In this document: positions 25,343 to 33,478 of the stretch, piece after piece
Numbering within the stretch: position 1 is the stretch's first letter
Layout: the number at the start of each line of letters is the position of its first letter
Source: Pseudomonadota bacterium
GTDB lineage: Bacteria; Pseudomonadota; Gammaproteobacteria; Pseudomonadales; Moraxellaceae
DNA: 39,875 nt
NCBI GenBank assembly: GCA_021804355.1
Contig: JAJZHP010000008.1
Coordinates: forward strand, 1 to 39,875
Direction: 5' to 3'
Program-made: the position numbers and the translations under genes
The notes under the pieces: generated by a model
The model's database searches: none
Told to the model about the DNA's origin: nothing
The model's input: only the letters and a program-made list of their open reading frames with translations

Positions 25343-26746
25343 ATGATTAAACTCAGCAATCTGGATGCTGCCTTCATCCATCTGGAAACGCCAACCAGTC
25401 CCATGCACATTGGGGCAGTCATGTGTTTTTCCGCGGCAGGGGAGACTCCTATGAGTTTGTCTCGCCTCAAAGCGCACGTGTCGTCACGATTGGATGTTCA
25501 CCCTTTATTTCGTAGACGCTTAAAGTCCAGGCGGCTGGGTTTAGAGTATGAATGGGAGGAGGTCTCAGAGCTTTCGCTGGATCATCATATTCGTGGTCTA
25601 CGTTACCCTGGACCCCTTAATGAAGATACGCTGAGTGAGCTTACGGCAAAATTTTTTGCACAGCCCCTGGATAGGGCGCGTCCCTTATGGGAGATTCTTT
25701 ATATTGAACGTAAGCCTGATCCTGAAGGCATTCGGCATTTCGATACGGGTCATGAGTATGCCTTTGTGGGCATCATTAAGGTTCATCATGCTGCGGTTGA
25801 TGGCGTATCCGCTGAGGTGGTCATGACAGCCTTGTTGGATGGCTTGCCTGCGCCGATTAATTCGTCAGGCACTACGAGAGGCCAAGCAAATCTATGGCCT
25901 GTGCGATTACGTCATAGCGCTACTCAGGTATGGGCACGCCTCAACAGGCGACCATGGCGTGACTTGCCTTATTATATGCAAGCACCCAAGACTCCATTCG
26001 GTGTCGCTACGATCGAAGATCGACAGCATATCTGTCTGTCATTACCCATGAAGCAATTACAGGCGATCAAAGGCTCGCTTCCTGGTGCAACCCTGAACGA
26101 TGTTATCGTGAGTGTCGTGGGAGGGGGGCTAAGAGGCTATTTGCTTGAGCAGGATAAGCTGCCTCAGCAACCGCTGATTGCCATGACACCGGTTTCCCGC
26201 CGTGCTGATAAACAAGACGTTGGGGGAAATCAGGTGTCAGCCATGTTAATTGAGTTGGCGACGGATGAAGAGTGTCCTCGCCTTCGCCTGGCCAAAGTAC
26301 ATGCCTGTTCAGTGGTTGCGAAAGACTATAACCAGCATTTGCAGATAGAATCTCTTTTTGCCAGTTTGCCGAGCCATGCGGTTTCCCTAAGCCTTAAGGC
26401 GTGGACAGCTGCAGGTCTGACTGAACTCCTGCCCTCCTTGTTTAATGTGATCATTACCAATGTGCCGGGGTCTAGACAACCACTGTCTTTGGCAGGTTTC
26501 CCCCTCGAAGCCATGCATGGAGTGGCTCCCGTCTATGCTGGACATGCCCTGACCATCGTGGTGTTAAGTTATAGGGATAACGTGTCGCTGAGTCTGTCCT
26601 GTACCCGAAGCTCTGTGACCAACCCCATCGCCATGCGTCGGCATTTGCAGCATGCTATGGAGGATCTGTCTAGGGCGTGTGGGGTTGCTAAGCCCGCTGT
26701 GAAGGTAGCTAGGACTCTAGGGGTAAGCGAGGAAAGTGTGGCCTGA
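25343..26746 (+). CDS. Wax ester synthase/diacylglycerol acyltransferase (WS/DGAT)
   Basis: Transfers acyl groups from acyl-CoA to fatty alcohols or diacylglycerol, forming storage wax esters or triacylglycerol at the membrane. It has 467 residues, the usual length. The N-terminus MIKLSNLDAAFIHLETPTSP is the family start. It also has RPLWEI, the catalytic HHAAVDG (H148, H149, D153, G154), and a conserved TLNDVIVSVVGGGLRGYL. GGAG precedes the ATG. No fatty acyl reductase is next to it. Its stop region overlaps the end of the convergent MFS gene by 38 bases. Upstream it has an FNR/ANR box and two palindromes, so expression probably depends on oxygen and another signal. Confidence 0.93.
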   Translation: MIKLSNLDAAFIHLETPTSPMHIGAVMCFSAAGETPMSLSRLKAHVSSRLDVHPLFRRRLKSRRLGLEYEWEEVSELSLDHHIRGLRYPGPLNEDTLSELTAKFFAQPLDRARPLWEILYIERKPDPEGIRHFDTGHEYAFVGIIKVHHAAVDGVSAEVVMTALLDGLPAPINSSGTTRGQANLWPVRLRHSATQVWARLNRRPWRDLPYYMQAPKTPFGVATIEDRQHICLSLPMKQLQAIKGSLPGATLNDVIVSVVGGGLRGYLLEQDKLPQQPLIAMTPVSRRADKQDVGGNQVSAMLIELATDEECPRLRLAKVHACSVVAKDYNQHLQIESLFASLPSHAVSLSLKAWTAAGLTELLPSLFNVIITNVPGSRQPLSLAGFPLEAMHGVAPVYAGHALTIVVLSYRDNVSLSLSCTRSSVTNPIAMRRHLQHAMEDLSRACGVAKPAVKVARTLGVSEESVA

Positions 26747-27917
26747 GTAACCAGCGATTGATCAACCAGGCGAGCAAAGCACATAATTCCATCGTACTGA
26801 CAACAGGAAAGGCATCTTGGCGATGCCAGGATGCCATGCTTGAGCTGACCAGGGTTGCCAGAGCAAATTGTAGTGCTCCCATGAGAGCGGCGGCTGTACC
26901 AGCGCGTTGACTTCCTTGCGTCGCTAAAGCGGCAGCCACGGCATTGGGAACTATGCAGCCTAAGGAACCCATGTAGATAAATAACAGGGTAAGAAGCCCG
27001 TAGAGGCTCTGATAGCCAGACCAGGTCATGAGTAACATGGCTAAAGCGGTGAGTACGGGTATATGGATAGCCCGATTAAGCAAATAGGTCATGTCGTATT
27101 GACGCAACCAGTAGGCGTTGAGTTGGCTGCTTAAAATGAAAGCTCCGGCATTGGTGCTGAAAATCAGGGCGTAGTGTTGCGGGGATACGCCCAGTACCTG
27201 CATCAGCAGGTAAGGAGAGCCAGTGATATAGGCAAACATGCCGGCCATCACCAGGGTGGAAGATAAAGCAAATCCCATAAAACGACGTTCACGCAACAGG
27301 GCAAGAAAGACGGCAGGGACTTCATGCCAATCAGGCGTATGTTGCCGACTGGCTAAGGGATGAGTTTCTTCCAGCCCCCACCAGGCAGCGATCAAGGCCA
27401 TAGTGGCAGCCAGAGCCTGCAGGATAAATATTCCTGGCCAGTTGAAATGATGCAATAAATAACTGCCCAGGCTAGGTGCGAGTATGGGGGCAGCTCCCAT
27501 GACCAGCATCAAACGGGACTGTGCTTGTGCAGCTGCTCGGGCATGGCAGCGATCTCGCACAATGGCGCGACTTATAACCATGCAGGAGCAAGCGCCCAAC
27601 GCTTGTATAAAGCGTAGAGCAATCAGTTGATGCATGCTGGTGGAAAAGCTGCAAGCTAAAGAAGCGAGCAGGTACACGCCCACGCCAAACAACAAGGGAG
27701 CCCTGCGACCTAGGTGATCACTGACAGGGCCATAGATCAATTGCCCGACAACCAGGCCCATAAAAAATCCGGATAGGGTGAGTGGAGCGCCGCGTCCCAT
27801 CTGTGCTTCAATCGCTGGGAAAGCCGGCAGATACATATCGATAGCTAGAGGGCCCAGAGCCACCAGGGCTCCGAGCAGGATCAACCAAGAACCTGATGAT
27901 CGCTCAGGTGTCATCAT
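26709..27917 (-). CDS. Bcr/CflA-type MFS drug efflux transporter
   Basis: About 402 residues and 12 predicted transmembrane helices (drug:H+ antiporter-1 family). The first helix carries the Bcr/CflA-typical ALGPLAIDMYLPAFPAIE. Motif A is present as YGPVSDHLGRR, and motif C-like GAAPILAPSLG follows. I place the start at ATG 27917 (a second ATG follows at 27914), giving an 11-14 base overlap with the upstream slipin gene. A longer frame to 27980 would lie inside that gene. The substrate is unknown; relatives export bicyclomycin, chloramphenicol or sulfonamides. Co-transcription with slipin is likely. Confidence 0.9.
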   Translation of the reverse strand: MMTPERSSGSWLILLGALVALGPLAIDMYLPAFPAIEAQMGRGAPLTLSGFFMGLVVGQLIYGPVSDHLGRRAPLLFGVGVYLLASLACSFSTSMHQLIALRFIQALGACSCMVISRAIVRDRCHARAAAQAQSRLMLVMGAAPILAPSLGSYLLHHFNWPGIFILQALAATMALIAAWWGLEETHPLASRQHTPDWHEVPAVFLALLRERRFMGFALSSTLVMAGMFAYITGSPYLLMQVLGVSPQHYALIFSTNAGAFILSSQLNAYWLRQYDMTYLLNRAIHIPVLTALAMLLMTWSGYQSLYGLLTLLFIYMGSLGCIVPNAVAAALATQGSQRAGTAAALMGALQFALATLVSSSMASWHRQDAFPVVSTMELCALLAWLINRWLLRPHFPRLPLES

Positions 27918-28719
27918 GACGACAGGGTTTATGTTTACGAGCGATGTCTGCGATGCTTCCAGCCATGGATACAAATTCACTGGGCATCATGATGATGGTG
28001 GTGGTGTTCTGCTCGGCACCTACTTCAGTAATCATTTGCATGCGTCTGAGCTCAAGGCCCGCTGGGTTTTCCATAATGACCCCGGCAGCTTCCCTGAGTT
28101 TGATGGATGCTTCCACTTCCGCCTGTGCCTTGATAATGCGAGCACGTTGTTCACGCAGGGCTTCAGCCTCTTGAGCCATGGCGCGCTGCATGGATTCAGG
28201 GATTTCAACGTTGCGCATTTCCACCCTGCTGACTTTGACACCCCAAGGTTCAGTAGCCGTATCAATAGCCAGACGCATAGTCTGGGACAAAGATTCTTGT
28301 TCTTTGAGGATGTCATCCAGGGAATGTCTTCCCATGATGTTGCGCAAAGAGGTCAGGGCAACCTGGATAACGGCGCGATCGACATCGCGGACATCGATGA
28401 CGGCCTTGATCGGGTCTACGGTCTCATACCAAATAACGGCTGTCACTTTGACGGGAACGTTATCCTTGGTGATAGTCTCCTGCTGATCCACGGAGGCCGT
28501 GATCGTACGCATGTCTACCAAGGTACAGTTCTCAATGCCTGGAATGATCCAAAACAATCCGGGTTCTTTGACACGCTGGAATTTACCTAAACGAAACACC
28601 AGGGCGCGTTGCCAGGCTTGCGTTATTCGAAGACCAGATACGACGATGACGACACCCAATATCAGAAAAGGAATAATCATGATCATTATACCTATGCGAG
28701 GGGCAGGGAGCTGAAGCAT
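27904..28719 (-). CDS. Slipin (SPFH/Band 7 membrane protein)
   Basis: A 271-residue stomatin-like protein. It has one N-terminal transmembrane helix (IMIIPFLILGVVIVVSGLRI), then a Band 7 domain (WQRALVFRLGKFQRVKEPGL, FWIIPGIENCTLVDMRT, DNVPVKVTAVIWYE) and a C-terminal coiled-coil with Ala/Glu-rich sequence (AQEAEALREQRARIIKAQAE). Slipins form oligomers that organise membrane microdomains; many have a partner NfeD protease, which is not seen here. ATG 28719 has GAGG five bases upstream, and other ATGs follow at 28686 and 28680. The gene lies upstream of an MFS pump on the same strand. Confidence 0.92.
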   Translation of the reverse strand: MLQLPAPRIGIMIMIIPFLILGVVIVVSGLRITQAWQRALVFRLGKFQRVKEPGLFWIIPGIENCTLVDMRTITASVDQQETITKDNVPVKVTAVIWYETVDPIKAVIDVRDVDRAVIQVALTSLRNIMGRHSLDDILKEQESLSQTMRLAIDTATEPWGVKVSRVEMRNVEIPESMQRAMAQEAEALREQRARIIKAQAEVEASIKLREAAGVIMENPAGLELRRMQMITEVGAEQNTTTIIMMPSEFVSMAGSIADIARKHKPCRHDDT

Positions 28720-28832
28720 AGCGACCTCGGGCAGAATCGTCCATGACCACGGCACAGGGGAACACTTGCTGGTTGTTCGGTGAATCGCTACATTGTGCTC
28801 TGAGCCTAATCAGATCTAACAGGAGCAGTATC

Positions 28833-29498
28833 ATGGGTCATGACATACATATTGATCGTCCGGATGGAGGTACCTGTCTTGCTTATCTGGCTGAAGTGCC
28901 GCAGGCCCGAGCAGCTGTCATCGTTATTCAGGAATGGTGGGGTTTGAATCAGCAGATTCGTAGCATCGCAGACCGCTTTGCTAGGGCAGGTTTTACAGCG
29001 TTGGCTCCTGATCTTTATCATGGTAAACAGGCCAGTGATGCTGATGAGGCCAGTCATATGATGCAAAATCTGGATTTTCCGGGAGCTACGCATCAGGACT
29101 TGCTGGGTGCAGTGCGCTATCTCAAGCAGACAGCAGGACATGTCGGGGTCATGGGGTTTTGTATGGGAGGCGCTCTGACCATTGGGGCTGCTGTACGCTT
29201 GCCTGAAGTCGATGCGGCTGTCTGTTTTTATGGTGTGCCACCGACTGAATTTGCTGATCCGGCTGCTATTAAAATACCGTTTCAGGGGCATTTCGCCAAT
29301 TGGGATGAATGGATTACCCCTGCTGTGGTGGATCAGTTGGAGCAGTCCATGAAGAAAGCCGGTCAGCACCCTGAGATTTTTCGATACGATGCTGACCATG
29401 CTTTTTGCAACCAGATGCGCCCCGAAGTGTATCAACCCCAGGCTGCCGAGGCAGCGCTCAATCGAACCGAAGCCTTTTTCAAGCAGCATTTACGGTGA
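28833..29498 (+). CDS. Dienelactone hydrolase family protein
   Basis: A 221-residue alpha/beta hydrolase of the dienelactone hydrolase type. The nucleophile Cys lies in GFCMGGAL, the acid Asp and the His in YDADHAFCNQ. The N-terminal VIVIQEWWGLNQQIRSIADR is diagnostic of the family. AGGAG lies upstream of ATG 28833. The classic role is hydrolysis of dienelactones in aromatic degradation, but many bacterial copies have no such pathway. No chlorocatechol genes are present, so the substrate is unknown. It is followed after six bases by ogt and is probably co-transcribed with it. Confidence 0.9.
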   Translation: MGHDIHIDRPDGGTCLAYLAEVPQARAAVIVIQEWWGLNQQIRSIADRFARAGFTALAPDLYHGKQASDADEASHMMQNLDFPGATHQDLLGAVRYLKQTAGHVGVMGFCMGGALTIGAAVRLPEVDAAVCFYGVPPTEFADPAAIKIPFQGHFANWDEWITPAVVDQLEQSMKKAGQHPEIFRYDADHAFCNQMRPEVYQPQAAEAALNRTEAFFKQHLR

Positions 29499-29504
29499 GG
29501 TTGC

Positions 29505-29963
29505 GTGAATTTTTATAGGGAGACGACGCTGGGACCGGTTTCCATTACCCTGGAAGCCGGGGAGGTGCGGGCTGTACAGTTTGGCGTTATGGTTAAGCCC
29601 GTTGAGCAGCCCCTGGTGGATGCCCAAACCTACGTACTTTTGCAGCAGGTTGTGGCCGTGTTGGAGGGGGATGTTATAGAGCTGCCGTTACGTTTGATCG
29701 GTAGTCCTTGGCAGTTACAAGTTTGGAGAGCCCTATTAAATATCCCAAGAGGACAGGTCAGGTCGTATGGACAGCTAGCCAGTCTTTTAGGCAGGCCCAC
29801 CGCTGCGCGCGCAGTTGCTAAAGCCTGCGCCAGCAATCAGTTAGCTGTTCTGGTGCCTTGTCATCGTGTGATTGCTCGTGACGGTAACTTATCGGGTTAT
29901 CGTTGGGGGCTTGACCTCAAAAAGCAGTTACTGCGACGCGAAGAGGTTATCCCTGCAAGCTAA
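29505..29963 (+). CDS. ogt: Methylated-DNA-protein cysteine methyltransferase
   Basis: A 152-residue DNA repair protein that removes alkyl groups from O6-alkylguanine onto its own Cys. The active-site PCHRVI is in VLVPCHRVIARDGNLSGYRW. The helix-turn-helix region includes IPRGQVRSYGQLASLLGRPT and ARAVAKACASNQ. It lacks the AdaA-like N-terminal regulatory domain and is therefore Ogt-like in size. The GTG start is six bases past the preceding stop, with GAGG nearby. Confidence 0.93.
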   Translation: MNFYRETTLGPVSITLEAGEVRAVQFGVMVKPVEQPLVDAQTYVLLQQVVAVLEGDVIELPLRLIGSPWQLQVWRALLNIPRGQVRSYGQLASLLGRPTAARAVAKACASNQLAVLVPCHRVIARDGNLSGYRWGLDLKKQLLRREEVIPAS

Positions 29964-29972
29964 GGGATAACC
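29945..29972. terminator. Perfect 10-bp hairpin between convergent ogt and minE
   Basis: GGTTATCCCT (29945-29954) and AGGGATAACC (29963-29972) pair perfectly around an eight-base loop that spans the ogt stop codon. A second inverted repeat, ACCCTGA/TCAGGGT (29982-29988 and 30002-30008), follows. No clear U tract is present on either strand. It is probably a bidirectional transcription-stop or RNA-stability structure. Confidence 0.55.
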
Positions 29973-30008
29973 TGGGTCGCCACCCTGAAACGTGGCTCTG
30001 ATCAGGGT

Positions 30009-30266
30009 TTATCTTTCGGGCAAGGTGATGTTGAGCTCCAGAATCGAGCAGTTACCCTGGTTAGCCATTTCTACCTGGACCTGATCATCACTGATCGGGA
30101 TATATTTGCGTATGACTTCCAGAATGTCGCGCTGTAGCGCAGGCATATAGTCGGGCTGGCCGCGTTGTTTACGTTCGCTGGCAACGATGATCTGCAAGCG
30201 TTCCTTGGCAACCGAGGCGCTACTCTGTGGTTTGCGTTCGCGAAAGAAATCGAACAGGTTCATCAT
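30009..30266 (-). CDS. minE: Cell division topological specificity factor MinE
   Basis: An 85-residue protein of the Min system. The N-terminal amphipathic anti-MinCD segment ([20 protein letters not shown], then [15 protein letters not shown]) is followed by the topological-specificity domain ([36 protein letters not shown]). MinE stimulates MinD ATPase and drives pole-to-pole oscillation. It overlaps minD by four bases. It is the last gene of minCDE. Confidence 0.96.
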   Translation of the reverse strand: MMNLFDFFRERKPQSSASVAKERLQIIVASERKQRGQPDYMPALQRDILEVIRKYIPISDDQVQVEMANQGNCSILELNITLPER

Positions 30267-31078
30267 GCCTTAACTCCGAAAAACCGGTTGAGTATTCCCT
30301 TTTTCTCGATATCCAGAAACCGGTGGGCTACAGGTTTACCCAAGAGACGATCCACGGCATCAGCATAGGCCTGACCTGCCGTGCTTTCCTCATCGAGAAT
30401 TACCGGAGTGCCTGCGTTCGATGCCTTAAGCACCGCCTGGGATTCAGGAATGACGCCCAGTAACTTGATGGACAGGATATCTTCCACATCCTGTACGGAT
30501 AACATCTCACCTTTCTGGACGCGTTCAGGGTGATAACGCGTAAGCAGTAAATGCTGTACCACCGGCTCGCGATTTTCTTCAGCACGTCGAGACTTGCTGG
30601 CGAGCAGGCCTAACATACGGTCAGAGTCACGAACCGAGGACACTTCCGGATTGGTCACGACGATGGCTTCGTCTGCAAAATACATGGCCAGATGGGCGCC
30701 TTTTTCAATACCGGCAGGAGAATCACAAATAATGAAATCAAACTGCTTGGACAGATCGTTTAGTACTTTCTCAACGCCTTCCTGGGTCAGAGCATCCTTG
30801 TCCCGTGTCTGGCTTGCCGCTAATACAAAAAGATTGTCAAAACGCTTATCTTTGATCAGGGCCTGATTAAGATTGGCTTCCTCGCGAATGACATTGATCA
30901 GGTCATAGACCACACGTCGCTCACAGCCCATGATGAGATCAAGGTTGCGTAAACCGACATCAAAATCGATGAGCACGGTTTTGTATCCGCGCTGCGCAAG
31001 TCCTGTGCCGACGGCAGCACTGGTCGTGGTTTTGCCCACGCCGCCCTTGCCTGAAGTAATTACGATGATCTTGGCCAA
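30263..31078 (-). CDS. minD: Septum site-determining ATPase MinD
   Basis: A 271-residue ParA/MinD-type ATPase. It has the deviant Walker [10 protein letters not shown] (residues 10-18), [14 protein letters not shown] switch [11 protein letters not shown] switch II, and a C-terminal amphipathic membrane-targeting helix ([13 protein letters not shown]). It recruits MinC to the membrane to block FtsZ rings away from midcell. It lies 43 bases downstream of minC and overlaps minE. Confidence 0.97.
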   Translation of the reverse strand: MAKIIVITSGKGGVGKTTTSAAVGTGLAQRGYKTVLIDFDVGLRNLDLIMGCERRVVYDLINVIREEANLNQALIKDKRFDNLFVLAASQTRDKDALTQEGVEKVLNDLSKQFDFIICDSPAGIEKGAHLAMYFADEAIVVTNPEVSSVRDSDRMLGLLASKSRRAEENREPVVQHLLLTRYHPERVQKGEMLSVQDVEDILSIKLLGVIPESQAVLKASNAGTPVILDEESTAGQAYADAVDRLLGKPVAHRFLDIEKKGILNRFFGVKA

Positions 31079-31121
31079 AATAGTTATTCCTTGCGTGACG
31101 TACCTAAAGGCAGATTGTCGG

Positions 31122-31835
31122 TCAAAGTGGCTCGATGTGCAATTGTGTATCGAGCAGATAGACCTGAACGGACTGTTGTGACAAGGGGTGTTGTCTCATG
31201 GCCTCAGCAATCATGTAGTTACCGGCGATGGCAATCAGCTCGGCATCAAGATGGCGACAGAAAATACGGGCTTGGCTATTGCCTTGAACACCAGCCAAGG
31301 CGCGACCCCGCAAGGGTGCATAAACATGGATATTGCCATCAGCGATGAGTTCTGCTCCGGCACTAACGCTGGCGGTCACGATCAGGTCAGCTCCTGCCGC
31401 ATAAACCTGTTGTCCACCGCGTACCGGTTGGGAGATAAAAACGCTGGGACGGTTGGAAGGTGGTGGGGCAACAGGTTCAGCACTGGGGCGGCGGTTCATC
31501 AAGCGCGAAGCTGGCCAGTGCAGTAAGCCGAGTTGATGCACTTGTTCAAGATCTTCAGGTCGCAGGCAACATACCCCGAGTACGTGTACTCGCTGTTGTT
31601 CAATCATGTGAATGATAGATTTAAGATCAACATGCCCTTCAGCTTCAGTCAATTTCTCCAGGCTGAGGATGATGCCGGTATCAACAAACATCTGGGGAGC
31701 CTGTGCAATTTTTTCTTCAAGTTGCCGTAAAAACTGGTGAGGCTGATTATGCAGCATTTCCAGGATCATCGCTTGCATGGAGCCTGGTTTCAGAGCCAGG
31801 CAAGGAGTATTGTCAAATAGATCGTGATCCGTCAT
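31122..31835 (-). CDS. minC: Septum site-determining protein MinC
   Basis: A 237-residue FtsZ inhibitor. The N-terminal domain (about 1-105) precedes a Pro-rich linker (RRPSAEPVAPPPSN) and the C-terminal beta-helix domain (QVYAAGADLIVTASVSAGAE, then GNIHVYAPLRGRALAGVQGN). That is the standard MinC layout. I use ATG 31835, which has AGGA six bases upstream; an ATG at 31850 adds MNRTT. It lies 18 bases after the S1/P1 nuclease stop and may be partly read through from the upstream mms genes. Confidence 0.95.
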   Translation of the reverse strand: MTDHDLFDNTPCLALKPGSMQAMILEMLHNQPHQFLRQLEEKIAQAPQMFVDTGIILSLEKLTEAEGHVDLKSIIHMIEQQRVHVLGVCCLRPEDLEQVHQLGLLHWPASRLMNRRPSAEPVAPPPSNRPSVFISQPVRGGQQVYAAGADLIVTASVSAGAELIADGNIHVYAPLRGRALAGVQGNSQARIFCRHLDAELIAIAGNYMIAEAMRQHPLSQQSVQVYLLDTQLHIEPL

Positions 31836-31853
31836 GGTGGTCCTGTTCAAAGT

Positions 31854-32687
31854 CTATGAGGGTGAAGGAAGGTATGAAGCGAGGATTTGGTTGAGCAGTG
31901 CGGCTAACCGGAAGCCGGCGAGTTGTAGCTGTTGCCGTATGACGGGCAGGGCATGCTGCAAGTAATGGTCATCAAGCAGGACCGGTTCGCTCAAGGGGTG
32001 ACCGCATGCAAATCCTGGTAAGTCACCGTAGACAACGTTGACGCCGATCTGATGGCTCTGCCGTAACCAGTCATCGGGTGTTCCTGGTATAAAATGGGCG
32101 GGAAGTTGAGTATCCACGGGGGCTTCTTGCAGTGCTAGGCTGACCAGCTCAGTATCCCAAGCCTGATGCAGATTAATTATACGGTCATGAGGTTCCAGCA
32201 AGCGCACCTTGACCCTATTTCCGCCGTGGTCATCATGATCACTCACATGCAAAGGCTGGTGCATATCCCCTACGAGATGAACAACCCATTTCAGAGCCTC
32301 GTTACGAGCTCGCTGGGAAGCATGGTTGTCCCCCAAAACCTGGATCATATGGTGCAGAACTTCATCGATACAATGTCCCTCAGGACAAGGCCCGGGCCTC
32401 TGATCACATACGGGTATGTCACGATAATGCCAGGAGGACTCATGGCGGCCTTCAGGGGTTGCCCGGATTTCATCGGCCCAGTTAGCAATGTCGGCCAGAG
32501 TTTTTCGACCGGAAAGTTGTTGATCGGCATTGAGGTCGTTCGCCAGAAGCGACTGTACGGCTGCATGAGCCGCCGGGGTCAGGTTGAGGTCGGCTACGTG
32601 ACCTATGAACGCGTGCCCCTGACGCCCCCACCCGTGAGCAAGCAGGGGCAGGCATAGTAGCAACAGGTAGCAAAGGCCAGACTTCAC
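31854..32687 (-). CDS. Secreted S1/P1-type nuclease
   Basis: A 277-residue zinc-dependent single-strand nuclease/phosphomonoesterase of the S1/P1 family. A signal peptide (MKSGLCYLLLLCLPLLAHG) leaves a mature protein beginning with Trp (W20, then GRQGH), the metal-binding N-terminus characteristic of the family. Other ligand motifs are WADEIR, HYRDIPV, the HHMI region, and HLVGDMHQPLHVSDHDDHGGN. The start is a GTG overlapping the dioxygenase stop (GTGA). It acts in the periplasm or outside the cell, perhaps scavenging phosphate and nucleosides. Its place after valine-degradation genes is functionally unexplained. Confidence 0.92.
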   Translation of the reverse strand: MKSGLCYLLLLCLPLLAHGWGRQGHAFIGHVADLNLTPAAHAAVQSLLANDLNADQQLSGRKTLADIANWADEIRATPEGRHESSWHYRDIPVCDQRPGPCPEGHCIDEVLHHMIQVLGDNHASQRARNEALKWVVHLVGDMHQPLHVSDHDDHGGNRVKVRLLEPHDRIINLHQAWDTELVSLALQEAPVDTQLPAHFIPGTPDDWLRQSHQIGVNVVYGDLPGFACGHPLSEPVLLDDHYLQHALPVIRQQLQLAGFRLAALLNQILASYLPSPS

Positions 32688-33478
32688 GCCATCTCCTGAG
32701 TAAATATCACGGCATCCATGGCCAGCATGCCATAGTGTACGCCCAGATCGATAATTTCAGCACGACTATCGGGTCCTGCAGCTCCCAGGCAGACAAAAAG
32801 CGGCAAAAGATGTTCAAGGGTTGGGTGATTACGCGCAACATCAGGGGCTTGCTGCTGATAATCAAGCAGGGCCTCGTGTTGTCCGGATCGTAGTCGGTCA
32901 AGCATCCAATGCCGAAAGGACTGAACAAAAGGTAATGCGGGGCCATCTTCAGCGATCTGCCCGAAATAACCCAGGTTGTGTGTCAGCCCCCCTGAGCCCA
33001 GCACCAGAATATTAAGCTCACTGAGGGCTGCCAACGCTTCCCCCACGCGCAGATGGGATTGCGGTTGGCTATCCGAAAGTAGACTCAAGGCTAAGATCGG
33101 TACGCCAGCATCTGGGTACATGGAGAGTAAAGGAACCCATACGCCGTGATCCAATCCACGCCCTGCATCCAGAGAACAGTTCAAGCCATACTCCTGTAGG
33201 CGCTGCGTGATGGCATGGGCGAGATCGGGGGCACCAGGAGGTAAATAGCTCAAGTGATATAAATGATCAGGAAACCCATAAAAATCAAAAATCTGCCCAG
33301 GTCTTGCTGCCGCCGTGATCGCTAGGCTAGGGCGCTGCCAATGTGCGGATACAACGACTATGGCATCGGGACGGGGGGGTCGCTGGGCCAGTTTTTGCCA
33401 AGCCAAGCCAATGCGACCAGGATGAGCAGCCAGAGTGGGGGCTCCATGGGATACAAAAACAACGGGCTGACGGGTCAT
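32684..33478 (-). CDS. DODA/YgiD-type extradiol ring-cleavage dioxygenase
   Basis: A 264-residue class III extradiol dioxygenase. The N-terminus VFVSHGAPTL provides a zinc ligand His, and AIVVVSAHWQRPSLAI, DHGVWVPLLSMYPDAGVPIL and LGSGGLTHNLGYF match the 4,5-DOPA dioxygenase family (YgiD in E. coli). The natural substrate in bacteria is uncertain. It overlaps its neighbours by four bases on each side, so it is an operon member between mmsB and the nuclease gene. Confidence 0.92.
   Translation of the reverse strand: MTRQPVVFVSHGAPTLAAHPGRIGLAWQKLAQRPPRPDAIVVVSAHWQRPSLAITAAARPGQIFDFYGFPDHLYHLSYLPPGAPDLAHAITQRLQEYGLNCSLDAGRGLDHGVWVPLLSMYPDAGVPILALSLLSDSQPQSHLRVGEALAALSELNILVLGSGGLTHNLGYFGQIAEDGPALPFVQSFRHWMLDRLRSGQHEALLDYQQQAPDVARNHPTLEHLLPLFVCLGAAGPDSRAEIIDLGVHYGMLAMDAVIFTQEMA

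Noticed and set aside
27778-28590. 270-codon open frame on the plus strand across the slipin gene
   Set aside because: Antisense shadow of a conserved Band 7 protein; His/Asp-rich composition with no domain.
28806-29489. 227-codon open frame on the minus strand across the dienelactone hydrolase gene
   Set aside because: It is antisense to a clearly homologous gene and shows no recognisable motif.
32166-32657. 163-codon open frame on the plus strand across the S1/P1 nuclease gene
   Set aside because: Antisense to a gene with signal peptide and zinc ligands; no supporting motif or ribosome binding site.
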